From positions 1-56,444 of the forward strand of contig CAZVEV010000004.1 of NCBI GenBank assembly GCA_964625865.1: a DNA stretch of 56,444 nt. The letters are read 5' to 3'. Both the position numbers and the translations under genes were made by a program. How positions within the stretch are numbered: the stretch's first letter is position 1; each line of letters starts with the position of its first letter. Origin of the DNA: CAZVEV01 sp964625865 (GTDB taxonomy: Bacteria > Planctomycetota > Phycisphaerae > SM23-33). Positions 42,700 to 52,266 of this stretch are shown here, one piece after another. The notes below the pieces were generated by a model that was given only the letters and a program-made list of their open reading frames with translations, ran no database searches and was not told where the DNA came from.

Positions 42700-42860
42700 T
42701 GTGCAGACCCCCATTTCGCCCCGGGTGAATACACCCGGGGGTTCCCCCACGAACGTGCATGGGCAACGGGAGCGTATCTTCGATCGCAACAGGCGTGCGG
42801 GCGCGCTGCACCGGTGCGCGGAAACCCCCGCCTGTAATCACCAGGGGCGAAATGCATGCG
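42700..42860. repeat. Intergenic inverted repeat after mcsB
   Basis: CATTTCGCCCC (near 42712) is inverted as GGGGCGAAATG (near 42845). An inner palindrome, CCCGGGTGAATACACCCGGG, lies near 42720. This may be a terminator-like or mobile-repeat structure; there is no T-run. Confidence 0.5.
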
Positions 42861-42890
42861 TGCGAATGAAGGGCCTCATCGGGATCCGTA

Positions 42891-44549
42891 TCACTCGCCC
42901 TTCCACGTCTCCGACGCCGCCATCTTGCGGAAGGCCTTCTCGTGCTTCGTCCAGACCTCCGATAGCTCGCGGACCTTGTCCGGGTGCTTCGCCGCCAGAT
43001 CCGTCGCCTCGCTCCGGTCGGTTCGCAGGTCGTACAGTTCCCACGGTCCGCGGCGCCCGGCGGAGACGAGCTTCCAGTCGCCCACACGGATCGCGCGGTT
43101 GCCCGAATGGTGGAAGAACAGGAACTCGCGCTCGACGGGGGCGCCCTTCGTCAGCACGCCCGCGAGGCTTCGCCCGGCCAGCGGCGGCGCGGGCTTGCCC
43201 TGCCACCTCCGGGTGACGGTCCCGCCGGCCAGTTCGACCATCGTCGGCAGCAGGTCCACGAAGTGTCCCGGCGTATGGCGCAGCGTGCCGGTGTCGGCGA
43301 GGCCCGCAGGCCAGTGAGCGATCATCGGCGAGGCGATGCCTCCTTCGTGAACCCACGACTTGTGGTAGCCAAACGGCGTGTTGGCGGCCGTCGACCAGCC
43401 CGGCCCGAGACACAGGTACGATCGCCACGACCCCGGTGCGGCCGACGGATCGTGCATGTCGCCGCGGATGATCTGCTCGGCGCTGGCGCCGTTGTCCGAG
43501 ATGAACAGGATCACCGTGTTGTCGAAAGCGCCCATCGCCTTGACCTGGTCGAGCACGCGTCCGATCTCGCGGTCCATGCGATCGATCATGGCTGCGTGAA
43601 TCGCCATCTTCGTCGCCTGGAACGCCTTCTGGGTGTCGGTCAGTTTGTCCCACGGCACGGCCCGGGCGGCCTCCCCTTGGCCGATGCGCTTGCGCAACTG
43701 GTCTTCGGGCAGGTTCCACCCCGGCTTGACGGCGGGCCGGAGCGGGGACAGGTCGCAGTTGACCAGCCCCATCTTTCGCATCCGCTGCCACCGCGCGGTG
43801 CGGACCGCGTCCCAGCCCTGCGCGTAGCGCTCGCGATAGCGCGCGATGTCCTTCTGCAGGGCGTGCAGCGGGAAGTGCGGACAGGTAAACGCCAGGTACT
43901 GGAAGAACGGCGTGTCCGCATGGTCGGCGGCGTGGGCCTTGAGGTGCTCGACGGCGCGGTCGGCGATAGCGGTGGTCGCGTAGTAGCCCTTCTCGGGCTT
44001 CACGGGCGGCAAGGCCCGGTCGTCGCGGGCGTGGCGCCGGGGCGAGAAGAAGCGGTCCTGGTCGCTGAGGAAGTACGAGCGGTCGAACTCGCCGTCGGCC
44101 ACGGGCTTCGGCGCCCCGCGGACGTGCCACTTGCCTGAGTGGTAGCAGCGGTAGCCCAGCGGCTTGAGATGGTGGGGCGCCAGTCGCGTCCAGGCAGGCA
44201 TGCGGCCCCTGGGCGGGTCCATGCGGACCTGCTGGGCGTAGTAGCCGGTCAGGATGCACGCCCGGGAGGGCCAGCACCGCCCGGTCGAGTACATCTGCGT
44301 CATGCGCACGCCCCCGGCGGCCAGCGCGTCGAGGTTCGGCGTGGCGATCTCCCCGCCGTAGCATCCGGCGTCGGAGTAGCCCATGTCGTCAGCGAGGATC
44401 ACCAGAAAGTTCGGCCTGCGCTTGGCTGCCGGCGCCTTCGCCGCCTTCGCGCCGGGCGCCAGGCCCCACGCCATTGCGCCGGCTCCAGCCGCCGCCCGCG
44501 CCAGGAAGTCCCGCCGCGTCGGCCTGTCACTTATTCGCCTCATTGTCAT
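42891..44549 (-). CDS. Tat-exported type I sulfatase
   Basis: About 552 residues from the ATG at 44549. The Tat signal is TRRDFLARAAAGAGAM. The sulfatase signature CWPSRACILTG contains the cysteine converted to formylglycine. ILADDMGYSDAGCYGG gives the calcium-binding aspartates, and ISDNGAS and HEGGIASPMIAHWP give further conserved residues. It hydrolyses sulfate esters, probably on polysaccharides such as algal or host glycans, outside the cytoplasm. It lies divergent from the VWA gene with about 140 bp between them. Confidence 0.93.
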   Translation of the reverse strand: MTMRRISDRPTRRDFLARAAAGAGAMAWGLAPGAKAAKAPAAKRRPNFLVILADDMGYSDAGCYGGEIATPNLDALAAGGVRMTQMYSTGRCWPSRACILTGYYAQQVRMDPPRGRMPAWTRLAPHHLKPLGYRCYHSGKWHVRGAPKPVADGEFDRSYFLSDQDRFFSPRRHARDDRALPPVKPEKGYYATTAIADRAVEHLKAHAADHADTPFFQYLAFTCPHFPLHALQKDIARYRERYAQGWDAVRTARWQRMRKMGLVNCDLSPLRPAVKPGWNLPEDQLRKRIGQGEAARAVPWDKLTDTQKAFQATKMAIHAAMIDRMDREIGRVLDQVKAMGAFDNTVILFISDNGASAEQIIRGDMHDPSAAPGSWRSYLCLGPGWSTAANTPFGYHKSWVHEGGIASPMIAHWPAGLADTGTLRHTPGHFVDLLPTMVELAGGTVTRRWQGKPAPPLAGRSLAGVLTKGAPVEREFLFFHHSGNRAIRVGDWKLVSAGRRGPWELYDLRTDRSEATDLAAKHPDKVRELSEVWTKHEKAFRKMAASETWKGE

Positions 44550-44687
44550 AGCCTGCTTCCATCTCCCGCCCGCCACCATCGGGCCACCTGGGGACCATGC
44601 CCCGCATCACGACAAACCCTTTCTGTCCGTTCGGGACTTGTGGTATCTTACCCGGTACATGCGGGCTGGTTCCACGGGAGATAACAC

Positions 44688-46973
44688 ATGGATACGGTGC
44701 ATCGATATTGCCGGGGCGTCTTCTGTCTGCTTGTGGGGCTGAGTGTCCTCGTCGCGCCGCTGTCGGTGCGGGCGGCTGACGACGCGGACGACCCGTTCAA
44801 CACGGGCGCTGACGACGCAGCCAAGCGCGACCCGTTCTTCAAGAAGCCGCCGCCCAAGCCTCCGGTCCGCCCGGACGACAAGGTCCCGCCGAAAGACCCC
44901 GACAAGACCCCCGATCCGACGGAGACCCCGAAACGCGCCGAACCGATATCGGTCAAGGTCTCCGCCCGCCAGGCCGAGGTCATCCAGAAGGTCATCGCCC
45001 ACTACATCGAGATGTACGACAAGCACCTGCGCAGTCCGGCCTGGGTGACGCGAGCGATGGCTGTCATCAGCCTGGCCAAGATCGACGCGCCGCAGATCAC
45101 CGAACGACTGCTCGACGTGGCGGCCAAGGACCGCGACGCGAAGGTCAGCGTCTACGCGTGGGAGGCCCTCCACGCAAGGGCGGCCTCGCTGACTGACGAC
45201 CAGCGTGCCAAATGGCTGGCCGCCGGATGTCGCCTCGCCCAGCGCGGCGCTCTTGGTGGGTCCACACGTGCCGGACTCATCTCTGCGATAGGCGCCGAGG
45301 CCCCGACGGCCGAGTATCAGCGCGTGCTGATGGGCCTGTTCGCCAAGACCAGCCTGCTGGCGGCCGAAGACAGGAGCGTGCTGGAAGCGATGCGGCTGGC
45401 TGTTGCGGCGTGGAAGAGCCCGGCGCTGATCCGCCAGTTGGTGGCGCAGATGAGCAACGTCAACACCGCCCACCGGGCCGAGTACGTCCTGTCCGGCCTC
45501 GGCGCGACGGTGGCGTCGGGGGCGACGCTCGAGAACAATACCACGCGCAAAGAATCGACCGTTCGGGGCAAGAAGTGGCTCACCTACACCCGCATGGGCT
45601 CCCGGGCGGCCTGGGCGCAGGTACGCAAGGAATGGGCCGGCTACCTCCGCAAGGCCGATCTGACCCCGCCGACCGCGGACCAACTGACGCCGTATGCGGG
45701 CAAGTCGGCCCTCATCGCGGCGCCCGAGAAGATCGTCGATCCCATGGATCGCAAATGGACCAAAGACCTGGAACTGCCCAAGTTCAGTCTCAACACCTTC
45801 GAGGTCAACTTCGTGCTCGACTCGACCGGTTCGATGGCCCGGACGATGACGTGGATCAAAGGCGATATCGCCCGGATGATGCGGGCACTGGCGCTGGTGA
45901 GCCGCCGGCCCAAGATGGGCGTGACGCTCTATCGCGATTTCGCCAGCGGCATGAGGAAAGAAGACTACCTCGTGACCGTCTCGGACACTCCGCGACGAGG
46001 CGTGTATTACAGCAGCAACTATGTGGTCAAGCTCGCCCCGATGATGAGCGACGCCGATCGACTGGCCAAGGCCATCGGGTCCGCCTACGCCTCCGGGGGC
46101 GGGGACGCGCCCGAGGCGGTCTACGAAGCGCTGTGGGCCGCGATCAACAAGAACACCTGGTCGCGCTCCGGCGCGAAGCTGCTCGTGCTGGTCGGCGACG
46201 CCCCGCCGCACGCCAGGACCATGGACAAGATCAAGACGCTCGTCGAGAAGGCGCGGGCCAAGGGGTTCGGCTTCCTCTGCGTCAAGGTCTCCGACGCCTA
46301 CCGTCCGGGCACGGTCAGGCAGGAGTATGAGGGCACGGTGTGCGATCTGGAATCGAGCTTCAACCTGATTGCCCGGTGGGGCAAGGGCAAGGCGGTGGCC
46401 CTGATGTCCGGCTCGCGCTCCGTCCCGGCTGGGTACGAACGGGTCGGCGGGCGCCTCGTCAGGCGGACGACCGGCTACCGGCCGGCGGCAGCCGACGCGC
46501 ACCACAAGATCATCGGCGAGGTGCTCAAGACGCAACTGGCCGACTACTACCACGACCGTGTCGACCCGTTCGTTCGCGTGCTGCTGGAACTGGTCGCCGC
46601 CTCGCCGCCCGAGACGCGAACCATCGTCCCGCCGTCTTCCTCCAGCCGCGAACAACCCGTCATCGTCCACAAGCCCACGCCGCGCCCGGTGCCCAGGCCC
46701 GCGCCCAAACCGCGCCCCGCCCCCAAGCGCCCGAAGATCGAACGCGTCTACTACGTCATCGACAACAAGGCCCTCGCCTACGTCTACTACGACTTCGACA
46801 ACAAGCGAACGCTCTCGGCAGCCGTCTACAGCGACTATCAGGGCCGATACACATGGAAGTATGTCAGCGGGACCGACGTGGGCAAGATCACGTCCCGAGG
46901 CAAGAAGATCACCGACGACCGCGCCCGCGAGATCATGGCCGCCCTGGCCAGCGGCAAGGACCCGTTCAAGTAG
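44688..46973 (+). CDS. Exported von Willebrand factor A domain protein with HEAT-like N-terminal part
   Basis: 761 residues with GGGAGA upstream of the ATG. A signal peptide ends at SVRAADD. A proline-rich linker (45-80) leads to a helical HEAT-like region (about 90-260). The VWA domain starts near residue 370, with the MIDAS motif VLDSTGSMA, and includes LYRDFASG and VLVGDAPPHA. The C-terminus is proline-rich (RPVPRPAPKPRPAPKRP) and ends in a small strand-rich domain. VWA proteins assemble metal-dependent complexes; an envelope role is inferred. Confidence 0.85.
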   Translation: MDTVHRYCRGVFCLLVGLSVLVAPLSVRAADDADDPFNTGADDAAKRDPFFKKPPPKPPVRPDDKVPPKDPDKTPDPTETPKRAEPISVKVSARQAEVIQKVIAHYIEMYDKHLRSPAWVTRAMAVISLAKIDAPQITERLLDVAAKDRDAKVSVYAWEALHARAASLTDDQRAKWLAAGCRLAQRGALGGSTRAGLISAIGAEAPTAEYQRVLMGLFAKTSLLAAEDRSVLEAMRLAVAAWKSPALIRQLVAQMSNVNTAHRAEYVLSGLGATVASGATLENNTTRKESTVRGKKWLTYTRMGSRAAWAQVRKEWAGYLRKADLTPPTADQLTPYAGKSALIAAPEKIVDPMDRKWTKDLELPKFSLNTFEVNFVLDSTGSMARTMTWIKGDIARMMRALALVSRRPKMGVTLYRDFASGMRKEDYLVTVSDTPRRGVYYSSNYVVKLAPMMSDADRLAKAIGSAYASGGGDAPEAVYEALWAAINKNTWSRSGAKLLVLVGDAPPHARTMDKIKTLVEKARAKGFGFLCVKVSDAYRPGTVRQEYEGTVCDLESSFNLIARWGKGKAVALMSGSRSVPAGYERVGGRLVRRTTGYRPAAADAHHKIIGEVLKTQLADYYHDRVDPFVRVLLELVAASPPETRTIVPPSSSSREQPVIVHKPTPRPVPRPAPKPRPAPKRPKIERVYYVIDNKALAYVYYDFDNKRTLSAAVYSDYQGRYTWKYVSGTDVGKITSRGKKITDDRAREIMAALASGKDPFK

Positions 46974-47065
46974 CGCCGTCCCGCGGTCTGGCGCTGGCGG
47001 CGCTGAGCGATAGAAGGAGGCGGCCACAGCCGTGAAAGCGCAGGGATTCTTTCGCGACTTGTCGC

Positions 47066-47095
47066 TTGAAACGGGTTTGTAGTACTAGATATGAT
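47066..47095 (+). promoter_or_regulatory. Promoter upstream of the aldo-keto reductase
   Basis: TTGAAA (47066-47071), an 18-bp spacer and TATGAT (47090-47095). The implied leader is about 100 nt. Confidence 0.5.
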
Positions 47096-47204
47096 GGTGA
47101 ATAATGGACGGAAGGACGAAAGAAGACCACATGAACCCTCGCGCCGCCTGACGGTGCGGCATGGCCACGGTGTTGGACACACGCCGAACACAAGGAACAG
47201 TGCA

Positions 47205-48287
47205 ATGGACAACAACGATCTGAACAGACGGCAGTTCATCCGGAACGGCGCGGTAGCGGCGGGGGCGGTGGCGGCCGGAGTCGGCGGGAACTTCGTGGCC
47301 GCGGCGACGGATACCGCGGCGATCAAGAAGACGCGCAGCTACAACGCGGACATGGAATACCGCCGTCTCGGCGCGACGGGGCTGTGGGTTTCGGCCGTCT
47401 GCCTGGGCGGACACTGGAAGCGCGTGGGCGAGGTCACCAAGTGCAAGATCCCGGGCGTGAGCATCCCCAAGAGCAAAGACGACGAGAAGGTCCTGCGCCA
47501 GAACCGTTACGACGTCCTGACGCGGTGTATCGAGCGGGGCATCAACTACGTCGACGCCTGCACGGTGGCGGAGATTTCGGTGTACGGGCCCGCGCTGAAG
47601 GGGCGACGCGACAAGATGTACATGGGCTTTGCGATGTGGCCTCACTGCCCGCGGAACAAGAAGTGGTGCAAGGCCGAGCAGATCCTGACGACCTTCGAGG
47701 ACGGCCTGAAGAAGGCCCAGGTCGAGTACGTTGACGTCTGGCGCCTGGTGGCGAGCAGCCCGGGCAGGCACACCGAAGCCGACGAGCAGGAGTTCATGAA
47801 GGCGTTCGACAAGGCCAAGAAGCAGGGCAAGGCGCGCTTCACGGGCGTCTCCTCGCACGGGCGCAAGTGGCTCAAGCGCATCATCGACAAGTACCCCGAG
47901 TACTTCCAGGTCATCCTGTTCCCCTACACGACCAAGACCAAGGAACTGCCCAAAGACAGCCTCTTCGAGTCGATTCGCAAGCAGGACATCGGCACGTTCG
48001 GCATCAAGCCGTTCGCCAGCAACTCGCTGTTCCACGGCGCCAAGACCGCCGAGGAAAAGGCCAAGCGCGCACGCATGACCATTCGTCACATCCTGGGCAA
48101 CCCGGCGATAACGGCGCCCATCCCGGGCCTGGCCTGCGTCGAGGAAGTGGACAACATGGCCGCCGCGATCAAGGAACACCGCAAGCTGGACCTTGCCGAG
48201 GCCGCCGAGCTTCGCCGCGTCAGCGACGAGATGTGGGCCAACCTGCCCGAGAACTACGAGTGGCTCAAGGGCTGGGAATACGTGTAG
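47205..48287 (+). CDS. Tat-exported aldo/keto reductase
   Basis: 360 residues from the ATG at 47205, with AAGGAA 7 nt upstream; the longer frame from 47091 is rejected. The Tat signal is NRRQFIRNGAVAAGAVAAG. The family opening MEYRRLGATGLWVSAVCLGG and the barrel residues YVDAC, SVYG and DKMYMG follow. NPAITAPIPGLACVEEVDNM is the usual NADPH-binding end region. Export is unusual for a nicotinamide-dependent enzyme and suggests cofactor binding before Tat export. Substrate unknown. Confidence 0.88.
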   Translation: MDNNDLNRRQFIRNGAVAAGAVAAGVGGNFVAAATDTAAIKKTRSYNADMEYRRLGATGLWVSAVCLGGHWKRVGEVTKCKIPGVSIPKSKDDEKVLRQNRYDVLTRCIERGINYVDACTVAEISVYGPALKGRRDKMYMGFAMWPHCPRNKKWCKAEQILTTFEDGLKKAQVEYVDVWRLVASSPGRHTEADEQEFMKAFDKAKKQGKARFTGVSSHGRKWLKRIIDKYPEYFQVILFPYTTKTKELPKDSLFESIRKQDIGTFGIKPFASNSLFHGAKTAEEKAKRARMTIRHILGNPAITAPIPGLACVEEVDNMAAAIKEHRKLDLAEAAELRRVSDEMWANLPENYEWLKGWEYV

Positions 48288-48353
48288 GCCGCCCGGGGCC
48301 CCGACGGGGCCTGTGTCGCAGGTGTTTCTCTGACCACTTGACGGAACCGACCT

Positions 48354-49397
48354 ATGCCTGACGTTCTCGCGGATCGTCCCGAAGCGGATGGACCCTCACC
48401 GAACACACCCCGTCCGAAGCGGTTCCGCAGAATCGCGGGGCGGATCCTATTCGTCCTCAGCGTGGTGATTGCCTGCGGCTTTCTCGCCATCGAGGCCACC
48501 GAGCCGCTGACCGAGCCCGAGTCGTGCGCCGGCTGCCACGAGATGACCGACGTCTACGACAGTTGGACCGCCTCGCCCCATCACACCAATCCCAGCGGCG
48601 TGAAGGTCACCTGCATCGACTGTCACCTCCCCCCGCGAGAGGACTTCACCGCCCATTTCGCCGCCAAGGCGTGGAGCGGGGCGAAGGACGTGGCGGTGCA
48701 CCTGTTCGGCGAATACGACGCCGAGGCCGCCCGCCGGACCGTGCAGCAGACCATGGCCAACAAGCGCTGCCTGCACTGCCACGACAACCTGTCAGCCAAG
48801 CCCAGGTGCGTGTCCCTCGGGGTCGTGCACGAGATGGCCGAACAGGATGCGGGCGCCCGCCTGTACGCCTGCGTCGTGTGTCACGACTCCCTCCACGGGG
48901 CGAAGAAGGTCCTCGTCGCGAAGAAGACCCCCGAGGTCGAAGAGGCCGACAACTCGTTCTGCTACGTCTGCCACGACAACTTCCAGGCCGAGCCGTTCGT
49001 CCTGTCGCACAAAGCGGCGGGCATCGACTGCACGGGGTGCCACGGCGAGTCGCTGGCCCACGCCGATGACGAGGAGCACCTGACGGCCCCGGAGGTGATG
49101 TACACCATGGACAAGATCAACCCCTCCTGCACGACCTCCGAGTGCCATTCGACCGAGAAGATGGAGGGCCTGACGTCTCACAAGCCCTTCTATGCCGACC
49201 CCGGTTTGCACGAAGCCAAGGACATCACCTGCGCGACGTGCCACGGCAAGCACCGGATCCTCGAACGCAAGCACAGCAAGTGGAACAAGACCACAGGCCT
49301 GCTGATCTGGAAGGACGGGCACCCGATAAGCGAAGAGGACGTCAAGAAGCTCATCGAGGCCAACAAGGCCGACGGCATGGGCATGGGCGGCATGTAG
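48354..49397 (+). CDS. NapC/NirT-like multihaem cytochrome c
   Basis: 347 residues. One N-terminal transmembrane helix (ILFVLSVVIACGFLAIEA) anchors it. Seven CxxCH sites are seen, near residues 58 (CAGCH), 86 (CIDCH), 139 (CLHCH), 173 (CVVCH), 203 (CYVCH), 226 (CTGCH) and 293 (CATCH). A Cx4CH site, CTTSECH, near 259 may bind an eighth haem. The N-terminal half resembles the NapC/NirT quinol dehydrogenase family, which passes electrons from quinol to a periplasmic reductase. No reductase partner is adjacent. Confidence 0.85.
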   Translation: MPDVLADRPEADGPSPNTPRPKRFRRIAGRILFVLSVVIACGFLAIEATEPLTEPESCAGCHEMTDVYDSWTASPHHTNPSGVKVTCIDCHLPPREDFTAHFAAKAWSGAKDVAVHLFGEYDAEAARRTVQQTMANKRCLHCHDNLSAKPRCVSLGVVHEMAEQDAGARLYACVVCHDSLHGAKKVLVAKKTPEVEEADNSFCYVCHDNFQAEPFVLSHKAAGIDCTGCHGESLAHADDEEHLTAPEVMYTMDKINPSCTTSECHSTEKMEGLTSHKPFYADPGLHEAKDITCATCHGKHRILERKHSKWNKTTGLLIWKDGHPISEEDVKKLIEANKADGMGMGGM

Positions 49398-49401
49398 GGT
49401 T

Positions 49402-49476
49402 GTAGGGCGTGCAACTTGCTTGCACGCGGGACACGTGCTGAGTTCGTTCCGCGTGCAACGAGGTGCACGCCCTGCC
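49402..49476. repeat. Palindromic intergenic repeat, family A copy 3
   Basis: Opens GTAGGGCGTGCAACTTGCTT and closes GGTGCACGCCCTGCC, as at 15436. It lies between convergent genes. Confidence 0.8.
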
Positions 49477-49480
49477 GGCT

Positions 49481-51076
49481 CTATTTGCTCTTCAGCGGCG
49501 TGACGCGGATGTTGCGGTAGGCCACCGGGCCGTGGTCGCCCTGGAGCATCAGCGGGCCGGTGGGCTTCTCGTCATTGTACGTGCTCGCCCGCGTGGGGCC
49601 GGTGAGTTTTTCGTTCTCGTGGACGACCATTCCGTTGTGGACGACCTTGACGAACTCGGCGTTGGCGATCTTCTTGCCCGCCGCGTCGAACCGCGGGGCG
49701 GTGAACGTAATGTCGAAACTCTGCCACTGGCCCGGCTTCTTCGAGGCGTTGACCCGCGGCGGGCGCCCCTCGAACCCCTTGCCCTTGGACCACCGCTGGT
49801 AGATCCCGCCGCAGTCGCCGTGCTTGAGCTGCGCCTTGCCCCAACTGTCGAGGACCTGGATCTCGTAACGCCCCATCAGGTACACGCCCGAGTTCGAGCC
49901 CTTGGGCACCATGAACTCCACGTGCAGTTGCACGTCGGCGTACTCGGCCTTGGACAGGATGTTCCGCGTCCGCCCGCGCGGGCCGTTGTACATCACGCCC
50001 TTGCCCGGCTTGGTCGCCAGCTTGCGCTCGTTGGTCGGGTCGGACATGACCTCGCCCACGATCGCCCAGTCCGCGGTGTTGCCGCGCCAGTTGGTCAGTT
50101 CCTGCCCGGGTCGGAGCAGTTCGTCCGCTTCGCCCCGCGGTGCCGTGGCGCCGGCGCCGGCGTCGGGCGCCGCGACGTCCTTGCGGACCGAGACCTTGTC
50201 GGCGGTCGGGAAATCCGGCGGGATCGCCGCCGTGCGAACGACCTTTCCGGTCGCCGCCCATTCCGTGCCGCGCTTCAGCATGGTGATGAAGCCCACGCAG
50301 TGCATCTGGCTGGTGGCATGGCCGAGCACGTCGTGGTAGATCCGCCCCTTGCCGTACGTAATCGCCATCATGACCGGCTCGTGCTCGCCCGTGCCCCGCT
50401 TGGCCTTGTCGGCCAGCGCGGTGGTCAGCACGGACAGGTTCTTCGCCGGGCCGCGAAGCTTGCTGTACAACTCGTCCTTCGCATGCATCCACCTGGTCGG
50501 CACGCCGGCGGTGATCGGGTGGCTCGCGTCGCGCGTGACGACCTGAAACGCGTGCTGCGGCCCGTGCGTGCCCCCGCGACCGGGCGTCATGTCGCGAACG
50601 ATCTTGCCCTCGCGCCACCGCAGCATGGGCCCGGACTTCTCGTTCCGCCCGCCCCAGCCGCCCACGCCGATCATCTCGTTGTACTCGGTCCACTTGCCGA
50701 ACGAGTTGTCCGCCGCGTGGATCACCACCAGCCCGCCGCCGCCTTTGATGTACGCGACGAATGCCTCCTTCGTCTCCTCGGGCCACTCGGCGCCGTTGTA
50801 GTTCGACAGCACGACGTCGTACTTGGCGAACTCGGGCTTGAAGCCGGCCATCGGCTTGCCACGCCCCGGGCTCGTCGCCACGTCCACGGTGAACGCGCCG
50901 GCCGCGCTGTCGAGGATCTTCTTCATCACCGGCGTGGTCCGGGCCCAGGCGTGATTGTTCTGTCCGTCGACGATGAGCACCTTGATCGGTTCGGCCGCGC
51001 CCGCCACCGTCGTCAAGCCCATCGCCGCGGCCAGTACGGCCACCAGGCCCACCGTTGCCATTGTCGTCTTCGTCAT
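49481..51076 (-). CDS. Exported ThuA-like plus 3-keto-disaccharide hydrolase (DUF1080) fusion
   Basis: 531 residues with AAAGGAGA upstream of the ATG. A signal peptide ends at TVAGAA. Residues about 30-275 form a ThuA/trehalose-utilisation class I amidotransferase-like fold (KVLIVDGQNNHAW, GGGLVVIHAADNSF). Residues about 325-530 form the DUF1080 domain, now named 3-keto-disaccharide hydrolase (SNSGVYLMGRYEIQVLDSWG, GGIYQRW). It probably acts on oxidised sugars in the periplasm, which fits the nearby FAD oxidoreductase-type and sulfatase genes. Confidence 0.92.
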   Translation of the reverse strand: MTKTTMATVGLVAVLAAAMGLTTVAGAAEPIKVLIVDGQNNHAWARTTPVMKKILDSAAGAFTVDVATSPGRGKPMAGFKPEFAKYDVVLSNYNGAEWPEETKEAFVAYIKGGGGLVVIHAADNSFGKWTEYNEMIGVGGWGGRNEKSGPMLRWREGKIVRDMTPGRGGTHGPQHAFQVVTRDASHPITAGVPTRWMHAKDELYSKLRGPAKNLSVLTTALADKAKRGTGEHEPVMMAITYGKGRIYHDVLGHATSQMHCVGFITMLKRGTEWAATGKVVRTAAIPPDFPTADKVSVRKDVAAPDAGAGATAPRGEADELLRPGQELTNWRGNTADWAIVGEVMSDPTNERKLATKPGKGVMYNGPRGRTRNILSKAEYADVQLHVEFMVPKGSNSGVYLMGRYEIQVLDSWGKAQLKHGDCGGIYQRWSKGKGFEGRPPRVNASKKPGQWQSFDITFTAPRFDAAGKKIANAEFVKVVHNGMVVHENEKLTGPTRASTYNDEKPTGPLMLQGDHGPVAYRNIRVTPLKSK

Positions 51077-51218
51077 CGCCGTCTCCTTTGCAGTTCGGTC
51101 GTGTAGGGTACGTGTTTGAACCCGCCATCATGCCGCCCGTTGCGACAAAAGCAAGCCAGGTCGGTATTCCACGTGCGGGCGCACGAACGAATCGCGATCG
51201 GTATCACAAGGGGCTTTT

Positions 51219-51255
51219 GCGCGCCAACGATGCAAGAGCCCTCTGTCGATACCCC
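51219..51255 (+). repeat. Direct repeat, copy 1
   Basis: GCGCGCCAACGATGCAAGAG and the following CTGTCGATACCCC recur with few changes at 51313-51348. Confidence 0.6.
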
Positions 51256-51312
51256 AGACGCCCGCGCGACGCAGCTTGCTTCTTGGCGTCGTTCGAATGC
51301 GCAACGCTCCCC

Positions 51313-51348
51313 GCGCGCCAACGACGCAAGATCATCCTGTCGATCCCC
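51313..51348 (+). repeat. Direct repeat, copy 2
   Basis: CGCGCCAACGACGCAAGAT followed by CCTGTCGATCCCC. It lies between the ThuA gene start and the phosphatase gene. Confidence 0.6.
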
Positions 51349-51357
51349 CCACCCATC

Positions 51358-51978
51358 TCAGTCCAGTCCGGCGCGGCGCTTGACGTCGTCGATGTCGAGC
51401 TGGTCGACGAAGCGCCGCAGGTTGACCCAGACCGTGTGATGTCCGAAATCGCCTTCGACCATCTCGTGAAGTGCTTCAGACTTGGTCCATCCTTCGACGG
51501 TGATGCGATAGACGGCGCACATCACGCCCGTCCGATCCGCGCCATGCTTGCAGTGAACCAGCAGGGGGCCACGGGGCTTGTCGGTCGCGATCTTCAGAAA
51601 CCGCACGACCTGCTCGACGGTCATTCCTCTCGCGGAGGTCTCGATGTGTTCGCCTTCCAACGACAGCCCGGCAAGCAGGTCGGTGTCGTCGTGGTGGTGG
51701 CGGAGATTCACCACCGTCTTTATGCCCATGGTCTCGACGTGCTTCATGCCCTCTGCAGTCGGCTGGGCGCTGCGATACAGCGTGTCGGACACGCGGTGGA
51801 GATTCGGCAGGCCGGGCCTGGTCAGCGGCTGGGCCCAGGGGTTCCGTCGGGGCACGGGCCAGGGGTTATCATACGGCCGGAAGTAGCAGCAGCCGATGCC
51901 CACCGCCAGCGCCATCGAGACGGCGAGAACGGTAAGGCGGAGATACGCGCGTTTGGAGAGTCTCATAGTGACGTGCAT
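51358..51978 (-). CDS. Membrane-anchored dual-specificity/tyrosine phosphatase-like protein
   Basis: About 206 residues. A hydrophobic segment with GIGCCYF near its end may be a lipoprotein or transmembrane anchor. The phosphatase loop is VHCKHGADRTGVM (CX5R: Cys, Arg). The acid/substrate region, NLYRSAQPTAEGM-like (LYRSAQPTAEGMKHV), and VVNLRHH agree with the DSP/Siw14-like family. Substrates could be phosphotyrosine, inositol pyrophosphates or lipids. The start (ATG 51978 or 51966) lacks a clear ribosome site. Confidence 0.82.
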   Translation of the reverse strand: MHVTMRLSKRAYLRLTVLAVSMALAVGIGCCYFRPYDNPWPVPRRNPWAQPLTRPGLPNLHRVSDTLYRSAQPTAEGMKHVETMGIKTVVNLRHHHDDTDLLAGLSLEGEHIETSARGMTVEQVVRFLKIATDKPRGPLLVHCKHGADRTGVMCAVYRITVEGWTKSEALHEMVEGDFGHHTVWVNLRRFVDQLDIDDVKRRAGLD

Positions 51979-52050
51979 GATACTTGGCGGAAGTCGAACG
52001 TCAAAGGTCGAAGGGCGAACGTTCAAGGTTCAAGGGTGAAAGGTGCAGTC

Positions 52051-52130
52051 GTAGGGCGTGCAACCTGCAACTTGTTGCACGCGGAACGGATTGCCTGTTC
52101 CTTCCGCGTGCAACGAGTGGCATGGCCTAC
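52051..52130. repeat. Palindromic intergenic repeat, family A copy 4
   Basis: 80 bp from GTAGGGCGTGCAACC to GTGGCATGGCCTAC, with an insertion of a short GCAACTTGTTGCAC palindrome in the left arm. Confidence 0.8.
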
Positions 52131-52266
52131 TCGCTCGCCGTGTCTTTTCGTGCGGTGCGGTGTGATTGGGCGTAGAATGGAGTGTCCAACGACGGAGACA
52201 CAGGTTGCCAACATGTTGTCCACAGGTAGTGTACCGGTAGCCCACGAGACCCCAGATGTGGGGGGC

